Shown here: piece after piece, positions 16,163 through 23,909 of the stretch
Layout of the letters: each line of letters starts with the position of its first letter
Position numbering within the stretch: the first letter of the stretch is position 1
Source of the DNA: RGIG7213 sp045124505
GTDB taxonomy: Bacteria; Bacillota; Clostridia; Oscillospirales; CAG-272
DNA length: 64,000 nucleotides
Reading direction: 5' to 3'
NCBI GenBank assembly: GCA_045124505.1
Contig: JBGVLZ010000039.1
Coordinates: 23,635 to 87,634 of the forward strand
Translations under genes and position numbers: made by a program
Notes under the pieces: model-generated
The model's database searches: none
What the model saw: only the letters and a program-made list of their open reading frames with translations
What the model was told of the DNA's origin: nothing

Positions 16163-18419
16163 TTATACTGTCATACATTTGTCCTATTCGGGAAACGACC
16201 TCATCTTCACGCAGGCGGTCTTCAGCGTAGGCATCACGCAGAAGCTCGTGCGGTATATATTCGTCATATTTTTCAAATATCGGTATTTCTGATGGGGACA
16301 CAAGCTCTTTTTTGTCAAAGCCGTCACACGTCAAGGCACAAAGCTTATTTATCAGTTCCCTTTCGCTGTTTCCCTCATATTTGAACGTGAGATAACAGCA
16401 TCCGTCATATTCAATATTCGATATTTGCAGATATTTCGCATTTTTCGCCATCAGCTTGCGAAGCGTGCGGAAGCTTCTTGTGCCGAGCCACGGGAACATA
16501 CAGTACGTAAGCCCTCCAAGCGGTATAACATATCTTTCACAGATACGTGCATTTTGCGCAACACGCCGTGCAATATCAAGGCGGCGCCGTGCATTCGGCT
16601 TAAGATACGGATAAACTTTATCTTCACACAGCACCTGCTTCATTCTTTCAAGTATGCGTGTGTGTATTTCTCCGCTTTCACCTGGCCACGTGACCTCCAT
16701 TTTGCCCTTTACTCCCTTGACGTAGATAAGCTTTCTCGGTATATCAAGCTCCGTTACCTCCCAGACTCTGCCTGCAAGCGCAAAGCGGTCGCCGACAGGG
16801 GGCGGTGTTGTTATAGTGCCTATTTCATCGGATTCACATCTGACAGAGAAGTTTTCGCTGTCCTTAAACACAGCATAGAACTTAAAGCTGTTGACAATTC
16901 TCTCCCCTGCAAGACCTATCAAAAGCGTTTTTTCATCCGTCATCTGCAAGTAGTCGCATTTCAGCATACTGACAAGCAGTGCTTTGTATTCCTCTTTTGT
17001 CACCCTTTCAAATGCGGGGAGCGACAAAACACGCTCCGCAAGGGCTTTCGCAGTAAGCTCACCCGAAGCAAACAGTATTGACAGCGTTTGCTGGAACAAA
17101 AGCGAAAACGGCAGTCTTTTTTCACTCGGCGGTTCAATAAATCTTTCCTCTATATAAAGCTGAATTATGGCTATCGCCCTTATAAGCTCCCACGGTATAA
17201 GCTGAGGCATAGGCGTTTCGGGCAGGGGATTTTCTTCCCTGAACACCATAAACATTTCAGGCGGTGAGCCTCGTCTTCCGCTTCTGCCGAGCCTTTGCAA
17301 AAAGCTTGAAACAGTATTCGGTGAGCCGTTCTGCATTATTCTTTCAAGCCTGCCTATGTCAACACCAAGCTCAAGAGTAACGGTTGCGCACGTCACTGCA
17401 TTGTATTCATCATTCTTCATTTTGAATTCAGCTTCCTCACGCAAAGAAGCCGAGAGATTTCCATGATGTATCAAAAATATATCGGGCTCGTGCCTGTTAT
17501 CCGCAATCTGGCGGAGCGTTGCCGTTATATACTCAGTTTCTTCTCTTGAATTTGAAAAAACAAGGCTTTTTTTATCCTTTACACAGTCATAAATATATTC
17601 ATATCCCGCATCAATTCTTGCACGTGCAGGTATCGGATTTTCTTTCTTTTCATCGGTAAACTGCGTTACATCCTTGTTTGCAAACGCATCCGTTCCCGAT
17701 TGGTCAAACTTTTCATTTTGTATATAAAAATGCTCAAGTGCGAGCCGCCAGGATGTTTTTCCTTCATTGAGTATCGGTGCTTCGCATATTCTGTTTGAGC
17801 CGCCGTTCAGCCACTTTTTTGCAACATCGACATCACCGATAGTTGCCGACAGTCCCACACGTCTTACATCACGTCCAATAATTTTTGCAATTCTGTTAAG
17901 CTGGCAGATTATCTGATTTCCTCTGTCCGTGCCTGTCAGTATGTGTATTTCATCAATGACGATAAACCGCAGGTCGCAAAACAGACGGACGATATCATTT
18001 GACCTGTTCATCAACATACTTTCAAGCGATTCGGGCGTTATCTGAAGTATCCCCTTAGGATTTTTCAAAAGCTTGTTTTTGTGCGACGATGACACATCGC
18101 CGTGCCAATGAAACACGGGGATATCACACTCTTTGAGTATTTCGTCAAGCCTTAAAAACTGATCGTTTATAAGACTTTTCAAGGGTGCTATATAAAGCAC
18201 TCCCACGCTTTGCGGCGGATCCTCAGTGAGCATTGAGATTATCGGAAAAAATGATGCCTCTGTCTTTCCGGATGCAGTTGAAGAGGTAAGCAAAAGATTA
18301 TTATCCGTCTCAAAAAGCACCTGTGCCGATGCCGTCTGTACAGCACGCAGCGACTCCCAGTTGTTTCTGTATATATATTCTTGTATAAACGGGGAAAATC
18401 TGTAAAATATATCCGACAT
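16158..18419 (-). CDS. Lhr-like DEAD/DEAH-box superfamily 2 helicase
   Basis: A 753-residue ATP-dependent helicase. Motif I (Walker A) is STASGKTEA at 47-55, motif II DEIH at 155-158, motif III SAT at 190-192, and motif VI QRLGRSGRRG lies near residue 380. The C-terminal half carries the winged-helix and Lhr-core regions typical of Lhr proteins, here in a short form without the large C-terminal domain of the ~1500-residue Lhr. Lhr family enzymes translocate 3'-5' on single-stranded DNA and are linked to DNA repair. The start has an AAGGAA ribosome-binding site. The gene stands alone, so its partner pathway cannot be read from context. Confidence 0.85.
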   Translation of the reverse strand: MSDIFYRFSPFIQEYIYRNNWESLRAVQTASAQVLFETDNNLLLTSSTASGKTEASFFPIISMLTEDPPQSVGVLYIAPLKSLINDQFLRLDEILKECDIPVFHWHGDVSSSHKNKLLKNPKGILQITPESLESMLMNRSNDIVRLFCDLRFIVIDEIHILTGTDRGNQIICQLNRIAKIIGRDVRRVGLSATIGDVDVAKKWLNGGSNRICEAPILNEGKTSWRLALEHFYIQNEKFDQSGTDAFANKDVTQFTDEKKENPIPARARIDAGYEYIYDCVKDKKSLVFSNSREETEYITATLRQIADNRHEPDIFLIHHGNLSASLREEAEFKMKNDEYNAVTCATVTLELGVDIGRLERIMQNGSPNTVSSFLQRLGRSGRRGSPPEMFMVFREENPLPETPMPQLIPWELIRAIAIIQLYIEERFIEPPSEKRLPFSLLFQQTLSILFASGELTAKALAERVLSLPAFERVTKEEYKALLVSMLKCDYLQMTDEKTLLIGLAGERIVNSFKFYAVFKDSENFSVRCESDEIGTITTPPPVGDRFALAGRVWEVTELDIPRKLIYVKGVKGKMEVTWPGESGEIHTRILERMKQVLCEDKVYPYLKPNARRRLDIARRVAQNARICERYVIPLGGLTYCMFPWLGTRSFRTLRKLMAKNAKYLQISNIEYDGCCYLTFKYEGNSERELINKLCALTCDGFDKKELVSPSEIPIFEKYDEYIPHELLRDAYAEDRLREDEVVSRIGQMYDSIN

Positions 18420-18511
18420 ATTTCATTCCTTATCTATCTGCTATATTTTATTTATTTTATCACATTTATTTATTTTATGCAACTGTTTTCTTTACTTGAT
18501 TTATAAAACCG

Positions 18512-19048
18512 CTATTCTTCTGTGTATAATTCGTCATAGTACCAGCGAATGGGATTTTCATATATGTATTTTATATGTTCTTCGTAGTCATCACGGTTAC
18601 GTATAATATGGTCGTAAAAACGAGGTTGCCAAATGTTGCAGCCGTATTCTTTGTTGCAAAAGCGCTTAAACGTGGATACAAATTGCGAGCAGGCGGCGTT
18701 TGCCCTTTTGACATTTGTAGGGACAGGCGTCCTCGACTGTCCGTTATCGGTCACATTATTTTCCGTTACGCAAAGCAAAAGGTGAATATGGTTAGGCATT
18801 ATCACGTAATATTCAACCGATAAATGATTATAGAAATTATTAAATTGTTTGATGTATTTTTCTGCAATTTTTCCATATTCAGTCAATTCGGTTTTCGGAC
18901 AGTCGAGGACGCCTGTCCCTACTATCTGCGAGAGAGTACACCTTTTGTTTTGTGTACAAATCGTTATAAAATATGCGCCAACCGTGCTGTAATCAAAATT
19001 TTTGAGTCTTATAGCCTTCCTTTTCGGAAATTCTTTTTCTTTATCCAT
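18512..19048 (-). CDS. REP-associated tyrosine transposase (RAYT), IS200-like TnpA
   Basis: About 178 residues from the ATG at 19048 (a GTG at 19072 is an alternative; neither has a clear ribosome-binding site). The HUH metal motif is HIH in VIMPNHIHLLL, the catalytic tyrosine lies in the DYEEHIKYIYENP helix, and the N-terminus has the KNFDYSTVGAYFITICTQN stretch of the Y1 transposase family. RAYTs cut and move short GTAG-headed REP hairpins. This gene holds two inverted copies of a 27-bp hairpin of that kind, both read through as protein (VGTGVLDCP and GQSRTPVPT). There are no transposon ends of its own, as is normal for RAYTs. It is probably a single-gene transcript. Confidence 0.85.
   Translation of the reverse strand: MDKEKEFPKRKAIRLKNFDYSTVGAYFITICTQNKRCTLSQIVGTGVLDCPKTELTEYGKIAEKYIKQFNNFYNHLSVEYYVIMPNHIHLLLCVTENNVTDNGQSRTPVPTNVKRANAACSQFVSTFKRFCNKEYGCNIWQPRFYDHIIRNRDDYEEHIKYIYENPIRWYYDELYTEE
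18717..18743 (+). repeat. REP-like hairpin inside RAYT gene, copy 1
   Basis: Starts GTAGGGACAGG and ends CTGTCCG, with a GGACAG/CTGTCC stem. It is identical, in opposite orientation, to the copy at 18896-18922 over all 27 bases. Confidence 0.8.
18896..18922 (-). repeat. REP-like hairpin inside RAYT gene, copy 2
   Basis: Minus-strand copy of the same 27-bp GTAG-headed hairpin. In the RAYT reading frame it encodes VGTGVLDCP. The two copies are 152 bases apart and could also pair with each other. Confidence 0.8.
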
Positions 19049-19075
19049 TTTATCCACTGCATCATATAACACAAA

Positions 19076-19097
19076 TCGGCAGAGTAAACTCTGCCGA
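19076..19097 (-). terminator. Hairpin after purC, likely terminator
   Basis: TCGGCAGAGTTT/ACTCTGCCGA inverted repeat 39 bases after the purC stop. The T-run after it is weak, so termination may be partial. Confidence 0.5.
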
Positions 19098-19135
19098 AAT
19101 TGTAAATTCCATTATGACAGCCAATCAAGGCTATT

Positions 19136-19819
19136 TTATCTGTTAAGGATAAGCTTTGTAAGCTCAACAGGTTCAACGATCTTGTCGCCCTTATAAACAC
19201 GCATATTGCCCGATGCAATTTCGTCTATAAGGATAACCTCGCCGTTGTTGTAACCGAATTCAAACTTGATGTCCCAAAGGTCAAGACCGATCTCTTTGAG
19301 GTCGTCTGCAACGATCTTTGTTATTTTAAGTGTCTGTTCCTTCATGCTTTCAAACATTTCGGGAGTCATTACATTAAGTGCGGCAAGTCCTTCGCCTGTT
19401 ACAAGCGGATCGCCCTTTTCATCGTTCTTGAATGTACATTCAACATAACCGCCTTCAAGAGGTGTACCGTCCTTGATATATTCGCCGTATCTGCGAATGA
19501 AGCTTCCTGTTGCAACAAGTCTGCAGATTACTTCAAGACCGTGACCGAACACGGTAGCGGGGAGAACCTCCATTGTTGCGTTTTCAAGATCCGCACTTAC
19601 ATAGTGTGTCTTGATGCCCGCATTTTTGAGCAGTTCAAAATAACGGATAGACGTTTCAAGATTTGCACGGCCGATGCCTTCGATAGTAAGTCCGACTGTA
19701 TTTTCACCCGGATCGAACACGCCGTCCTTGCCCGTGCAGTCGTCCTTGAACTTCAGCATTACATTGCCGTTTTCAAGTGAGTAAACATCTTTTGTTTTGC
19801 CTTCATAAATCTTTTTCAT
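19136..19819 (-). CDS. purC: Phosphoribosylaminoimidazole-succinocarboxamide synthase (SAICAR synthetase)
   Basis: A 227-residue enzyme of de novo purine synthesis that joins aspartate to CAIR using ATP. The N-terminal MKKIYEGKTKDVY glycine-rich lysine motif, the central EVICRLVATGSFIRRYG and the C-terminal DIKFEFGYNNGEVILIDEIASGNMR are all diagnostic for PurC. Length is normal. An AAAGGAG ribosome-binding site precedes the start. It stands apart from other pur genes here (a PurF homologue is 25 kb away), so purine genes are dispersed in this genome. Confidence 0.97.
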   Translation of the reverse strand: MKKIYEGKTKDVYSLENGNVMLKFKDDCTGKDGVFDPGENTVGLTIEGIGRANLETSIRYFELLKNAGIKTHYVSADLENATMEVLPATVFGHGLEVICRLVATGSFIRRYGEYIKDGTPLEGGYVECTFKNDEKGDPLVTGEGLAALNVMTPEMFESMKEQTLKITKIVADDLKEIGLDLWDIKFEFGYNNGEVILIDEIASGNMRVYKGDKIVEPVELTKLILNR

Positions 19820-19929
19820 AACGCAAGACTCCTTTAAGTAACAAAAATTACATTCAACATATTACCACATTTTTTGTCTTTTGTATAGTATTTTTTCAAA
19901 AAAAATCGCACCAAATGAATTTTTTTCTG

Positions 19930-19958
19930 TTGACAAAACAGAAAAACGTGAGTATAAT
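19930..19958 (+). promoter_or_regulatory. Consensus sigma-A promoter of HMA gene
   Basis: TTGACA (19930-19935), 17-bp spacer, TATAAT (19953-19958): a perfect consensus. Confidence 0.9.
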
Positions 19959-19960
19959 TG

Positions 19961-19978
19961 AGTTAGCATATACTAACT
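19961..19978 (+). promoter_or_regulatory. Dyad operator at the transcription start, probably metal-responsive
   Basis: AGTTAG-CATATA-CTAACT, a palindrome with six-base arms lying exactly over the predicted start point. GTTAG/CTAAC half-sites resemble those of DtxR/IdeR-type metal repressors; the regulator itself is not in the window. Confidence 0.6.
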
Positions 19979-19999
19979 ACGCTAAGGGAGAAAATAAAC

Positions 20000-20260
20000 A
20001 TGGAAAAAATAACACTTAAAATAGAAGGTATGATGTGCCCGATGTGCGAATCACACATGAACGATGCCGTAAGAAACAGCTTTGACGTTAAAAAAGTTGT
20101 TTCCTCGCACAAGGACAAGCAAACGGTTATACTTACAGAGGTAAAAATAACAGATGAACAGCTTAAAGCCACCGTTGAAAAGACGGGATATAAGCTTCTC
20201 GGAATCAACCGTGCGCCTTATGAGAAAAAATGTATACTTTCCATTTTGAAAAAGAAATGA
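20000..20260 (+). CDS. Heavy-metal-associated (HMA) domain protein
   Basis: An 86-residue single-domain protein of the CopZ/MerP-like ferredoxin fold. The metal site is CPMC in the GMMCPMCESHM loop at residues 12-22. A second Cys near the C-terminus (KKCILSILKKK) and a basic tail are not part of the usual 68-residue CopZ domain. CxxC HMA proteins carry soft metals such as Cu(I) to P-type ATPases; no ATPase is adjacent. The gene has its own perfect promoter and an operator placed to block transcription, so it is probably induced or repressed by a metal. Its partner and metal are unknown. Confidence 0.85.
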   Translation: MEKITLKIEGMMCPMCESHMNDAVRNSFDVKKVVSSHKDKQTVILTEVKITDEQLKATVEKTGYKLLGINRAPYEKKCILSILKKK

Positions 20261-20297
20261 AATAAGAGGTCGGCGCGCTCCGACCTCTTATTTTTAT
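20261..20297. terminator. Bidirectional intrinsic terminator
   Basis: AATAAGAGGTCGG / CCGACCTCTTATT stem with a CGCGCT loop and T-runs on both sides, between the convergent HMA and hemolysin III genes. Confidence 0.9.
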
Positions 20298-20968
20298 AAA
20301 ATGTAAAAAATTATTCCGAAGAACTGCAGCACGCTTCCCGCAATTACAAACAGGTGAAAAACAGAATGCATATACCTTACCTTATTTCCTATGCCGTACA
20401 GCACTGCACCGACAGTATAAGCAATACCGCCTATCAGTATGAACATAATGCCTCCGCCGGAAATCGATGCCAATGCAGGCTTCGCCGCAAATACGATGCA
20501 CCATCCCATTCCGAGATAGCATATCATAGAAAGCACCGCATATTTATCAAGGTCAATTGCCGTAAACACCGTTGCAACAGCGGCACATCCCCACACGATT
20601 CCGAACAAAGTCCAAGCCCAGCCGGGATGCTCAGGACGTATTCCGCAAAGAAGCACGGGGGTATAAGTTCCCGCAATAAGGAAGTTTATCATACAGTGGT
20701 CAAGCACCTGCATCACTTTCTTACCCATATTCGGATGAAGTCCGTGATATACACTTGACGTTGTATAAAGCACGACCATCGATGCACCGTATATAGAGCC
20801 GCTGACCACAGCCCATGCATCGCTGTTTACTGCTGAGTAAACAATGCACAGCACAAGCACGGCAACGCCGAGCGCCGCACCCACAATGTGGCTGACCGTA
20901 TTAAATATTTCTTCGCCTTTGGTGTAATCGGGCAGTTGCCTGTCCGACAGTTTTGTTCTTTTCATCAA
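20294..20968 (-). CDS. Hemolysin III / PAQR-family membrane protein
   Basis: A 224-residue protein with seven membrane helices. Family markers are FNTVSHIVGAALG near the N-terminus (the conserved SH of the first helix), YTTSSVYHGLHP (S-xxx-H metal ligands) and the C-terminal MHSVFHLFVIAGSVLQFFGI (HxxxH). Members are putative zinc-dependent membrane hydrolases; the name hemolysin is historical. It lies only two bases downstream of the pyridoxamine kinase gene and is co-transcribed with it, with no obvious functional link. Confidence 0.92.
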   Translation of the reverse strand: MMKRTKLSDRQLPDYTKGEEIFNTVSHIVGAALGVAVLVLCIVYSAVNSDAWAVVSGSIYGASMVVLYTTSSVYHGLHPNMGKKVMQVLDHCMINFLIAGTYTPVLLCGIRPEHPGWAWTLFGIVWGCAAVATVFTAIDLDKYAVLSMICYLGMGWCIVFAAKPALASISGGGIMFILIGGIAYTVGAVLYGIGNKVRYMHSVFHLFVIAGSVLQFFGIIFYIL

Positions 20969-20970
20969 AA

Positions 20971-21798
20971 TTACTTTTCAAGCATTGATATAAGTTTACC
21001 GAGCACAGGCTCAAACTTCGCTCCATACCAATGATTTTCCTCTTCTGCTGTTGCTTTTATACATTCAACAGTATAATCTGCCGCTATTTTTGCGCTTTCG
21101 TACGCACTGTTTCCTCTTACAAGTGAGCCGACAAAAGCAGATGCGTATATATCGCCTGTTCCGTGGCAGCTGTTGGGAAGCAGATCATGCTCATAGTAAT
21201 CATACTTATCGTTTTCATAAACGACAACACCTGTCTTGCCTTCATTGTATCTGACACCTGTGAGGATGATATTTTTGCATCCTATAGCCGTGAGCTTTTC
21301 AATGATAAGATCAATATAAGTTCTGCCATAATCCGTCTTATATTCAACGCCTGTCAAGAAACAAGCTTCTGTTATGTTGGGAACAACATAATCAGCCTTC
21401 GCACAAAGTGTTATCATTTTTTCAACGAAAGCCTCGTCAAATCCGGGGTAAAGCTTGCCGTTGTCAGCCATTGCAGGGTCAACGATAAGCGCACCGTTTA
21501 CAGTTGCATCGTAAATATCGCAGACATACTGTATCTGCTGAGCCGAGCCGAGATAACCTGTGTAAAGTGCATCGAATGAAATATTTTCCTTTACCCAATG
21601 GTCTTTGATTTTCGGCATATCATCCGTAAGATCATTGAACGTATATCCCGAAAATCCGGCTGTATGTGTTGACAAAACAGCTGACGGCAAAACACACGTT
21701 TCAATACCGCATGCAGAAATAACGGGAAGTGCCACCGTCAGTGAGCACTGACCGAGACAAGAAATATCCTGAATAGTTAAAACTCTTTTATAAGCCAT
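20971..21798 (-). CDS. Pyridoxamine kinase, PfkB/ribokinase-like (PdxY/PdxK type)
   Basis: A 275-residue kinase that phosphorylates B6 vitamers in the pyridoxal-phosphate salvage route. The ATG at 21798 is chosen: it has GAGGTG seven bases upstream, while the in-frame GTG at 21807 overlaps that site. N-terminal VLTIQDISCLGQCSLTVALPV and STHTAGFSG are characteristic of the pyridoxamine kinase subgroup. LLPNSCHGTGDIYASAF contains the GTGD anion-hole and catalytic Asp. Both the length and the motifs are complete. It is followed two bases later by the hemolysin III gene. Confidence 0.93.
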   Translation of the reverse strand: MAYKRVLTIQDISCLGQCSLTVALPVISACGIETCVLPSAVLSTHTAGFSGYTFNDLTDDMPKIKDHWVKENISFDALYTGYLGSAQQIQYVCDIYDATVNGALIVDPAMADNGKLYPGFDEAFVEKMITLCAKADYVVPNITEACFLTGVEYKTDYGRTYIDLIIEKLTAIGCKNIILTGVRYNEGKTGVVVYENDKYDYYEHDLLPNSCHGTGDIYASAFVGSLVRGNSAYESAKIAADYTVECIKATAEEENHWYGAKFEPVLGKLISMLEK

Positions 21799-21889
21799 AA
21801 TAAACACCTCTACATTTGATTAAGTAAATTATACACGGTTTTGATATGATTTAAATAGTCAAACTGTAGCTTTTTTTATAACCAGATGC

Positions 21890-23260
21890 TTATTTCTTTT
21901 TTGTAGCGGCAACAACGATCGCTGACAGTGCAAAGAGTGCGATGACGTTGGGGATTACCATAAGGTTGTTGAACATATCCGCAAGCTCCCAAACGAGATC
22001 ATTTGAAAGGATCGAGCCGAGGAATATAAACACAATAGCAATTATTGAATATATAAGAACGGGAAGCTTTTTGCCGAAAAGCGATTCAACATTGAGCTTT
22101 CCGAAGAAGTTCCAGCTCAAAATAGTAGAAAAAGCAAAGAAAAGCAAGCAAACAGCAACGAAAATACCGCCGAGGTTTTCACCGAAAACTGTAGCAAATG
22201 CATTCTGCATAAGGTTTGCCTTTGTAAAGCCGTCCTCGCTTCCGTCAGCCAAGGGGCCTCCGTTTGCATAGAGTGTGGATATAACAACGAGTGCTGTCAT
22301 TGTAAGAACAACGAATGTATCTATAAACACACCTATCATAGCAACAACACCCTGATCGTGAGGCTTTTCAACATTTGCCATTGCGTGTGCGTGAGGTGTT
22401 GAACCCATACCTGCTTCATTGGAGAAAAGACCTCTCTTTGCGCCCTGGCTTATTGCCGCTTTAAGCGCCGCACCGATACCGCCGCCGAGGATAGCCTGCG
22501 GAACAAACGCATACTTGAATATCATTCCGAATGCTTCGGGCACATTTTTGATGTTAACACCGAGAACGATAAGACCGAGTACGATGTAAAGCACAGCCAT
22601 TATAGGAACGATCTTTTCAGTAACCGATGCAATACGCTGTATACCGCCGATGAAAATGAATGCGGATACAAGCACAAGTGCAATACCGATAGCCCATGTA
22701 GGAACGCCGAAAGCGTTGTTGCAGGACTCTGCAATAGAATTTGACTGTACCATTGTACCCATAAAGCCGAGTGCGAGGATAAGTGTAACGGAGAAGATTC
22801 CCGAAAGAACCTTGCCGAATTTACCCTTGAATGCTTCTCTTATGTAGTAAACAGGACCGCCCGAAATACTGCCGTCAGCATTTTCAACACGTGTCTTCTG
22901 TGCCAGAACCGCTTCGGCATATATCGTTGCCATACCGAAGAATGCAATTACCCACATCCAGAATATAGCACCGGGACCGCCTACGAGGATAGCACCGCAC
23001 GCACCGACAATGTTACCTGTACCGACCTGTGCGGCAATAGCTGTGGAAAGAGCCTGGAACGATGAAAGACCGCCCTTTTGCTTTCCGCCCTTCATAGAGA
23101 AGTTACCGAAAACCTTTTTCATACCTTCGCCAAAGCAGCGAACCTGAACAAATCTTGTCTTGATCGTATAGAAAAGACCTATACTGACAAGTAAAACGAT
23201 AAGAATGTAGTCAGACATATATGCATTTATAGTCTGAACAACTTTTAAAACTGCGTCCAT
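21890..23260 (-). CDS. Sodium:alanine/glycine symporter (AGCS family)
   Basis: A 456-residue secondary transporter with about ten helices. The ATG at 23260 is preceded by AGGAGG at the right spacing; a longer frame upstream runs into the terminator and is not used. Family signatures include TAIAAQVGTGNIVG, GGPGAIFWMWVIAFFGMATIYAEA and GLFSNEAGMGSTPHAHA. AGCS proteins import alanine or glycine with Na+. The leader carries a glycine riboswitch followed by a terminator, so glycine is the likely substrate. With the glycine-responsive leader this gene can be expressed when glycine is plentiful. Confidence 0.95.
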   Translation of the reverse strand: MDAVLKVVQTINAYMSDYILIVLLVSIGLFYTIKTRFVQVRCFGEGMKKVFGNFSMKGGKQKGGLSSFQALSTAIAAQVGTGNIVGACGAILVGGPGAIFWMWVIAFFGMATIYAEAVLAQKTRVENADGSISGGPVYYIREAFKGKFGKVLSGIFSVTLILALGFMGTMVQSNSIAESCNNAFGVPTWAIGIALVLVSAFIFIGGIQRIASVTEKIVPIMAVLYIVLGLIVLGVNIKNVPEAFGMIFKYAFVPQAILGGGIGAALKAAISQGAKRGLFSNEAGMGSTPHAHAMANVEKPHDQGVVAMIGVFIDTFVVLTMTALVVISTLYANGGPLADGSEDGFTKANLMQNAFATVFGENLGGIFVAVCLLFFAFSTILSWNFFGKLNVESLFGKKLPVLIYSIIAIVFIFLGSILSNDLVWELADMFNNLMVIPNVIALFALSAIVVAATKKK

Positions 23261-23275
23261 AAAAACGCCCTCCTG

Positions 23276-23310
23276 TAAAAAAAATAAAAAAATCCGCTGA
23301 AAGATAGCGG
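23276..23310 (-). terminator. Riboswitch expression-platform terminator
   Basis: CCGCT-ATCTTTC-AGCGG hairpin followed by a minus-strand run of ATTTTTTTATTTTTTTT, between the glycine aptamer and the symporter start. Confidence 0.85.
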
Positions 23311-23344
23311 AGAACAAAGAAATATACCAGACATATACGATTTA

Positions 23345-23462
23345 ATGCCTGCCCTGTCCTTTTGCCTGAGAGATTCGGCTGTAGCCTTGCACCTTCGGCA
23401 CCCGCACGGCTTGCGGGATTCTCCAGAGCCTCCTCCGCCTTCGGTTTGCAAAATCCCAAAGG
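23345..23462 (-). promoter_or_regulatory. Glycine riboswitch
   Basis: On the minus strand it shows GGAGAATCCCGC..., GTGCCGAAGGTGCAAGG and AATCTCTCAGGCAAAAGGAC, the defining conserved blocks of the gcvT glycine aptamer. One full aptamer is visible; the upstream CCGAAGGCGGAGGAGG part may be the docking remnant seen in singlet versions. It lies before an AGCS symporter. Confidence 0.93.
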
Positions 23463-23482
23463 TTTCAACGGTTGCAGACGTT

Positions 23483-23511
23483 ATTCTATCACAACAAGAT
23501 ATAAAATTCAA
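23483..23511 (-). promoter_or_regulatory. Promoter upstream of glycine riboswitch
   Basis: Minus-strand TTGAAT (23506-23511), 17-bp spacer, TAGAAT (23483-23488). Confidence 0.6.
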
Positions 23512-23651
23512 TGACAATATTGCACAAATATCGACATCAAAATTTGTATATATTACACACACAATTCAGATTTATAATTTATTTAATGAATATACAAATG
23601 CTTTGTTCATATTTTTAGGGTATCATAAGCATATATATCTTCGGAGGAATT

Positions 23652-23909
23652 ATGGAAACAAGAGTTGCGCTTATAAGCATAATAGTTGAAAAATTCGATT
23701 CGGCAGAGGAAATAAACTCACTTCTTCACAAATACGGCGAATACATTATCGGCAGAATGGGACTTCCCTACCGTAAGAAAAATATAAGCATTATAAGCGT
23801 TGCAGTTGATGCACCTCAGGATATTATATCAGCACTTGCAGGAAAGATAGGAAAGCTTGACGGGGTAAGCGTCAAAACGGTTTATTCGGGGGTTCACGAT
23901 GGTATTTAA
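23652..23909 (+). CDS. TM1266-family putative [FeFe]-hydrogenase system regulator
   Basis: An 85-residue ACT-like protein of the NikR C-terminal/TM1266 family. Recognisable features are RVALISIIVEKFDSAEEINSLLHKYGEYIIGRMGLPY and the ISIISVAVDAPQDIISALAGKIGKL half, which form the alpha/beta sandwich. Family members occur almost only with hydE, hydF and hydG and are thought to regulate hydrogenase assembly; there is no DNA-binding domain. A GGAGG site at 23643 sets the start. It overlaps hydE by eleven bases, so translation is coupled and it is the first gene of the maturation operon. Confidence 0.9.
   Translation: METRVALISIIVEKFDSAEEINSLLHKYGEYIIGRMGLPYRKKNISIISVAVDAPQDIISALAGKIGKLDGVSVKTVYSGVHDGI

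Noticed and set aside
18717..18922. Reading the RAYT repeats as a CRISPR-like array
   Set aside because: Only two copies, inverted, inside a coding sequence; no spacers of equal size and no cas genes. No CRISPR array was seen in the window.
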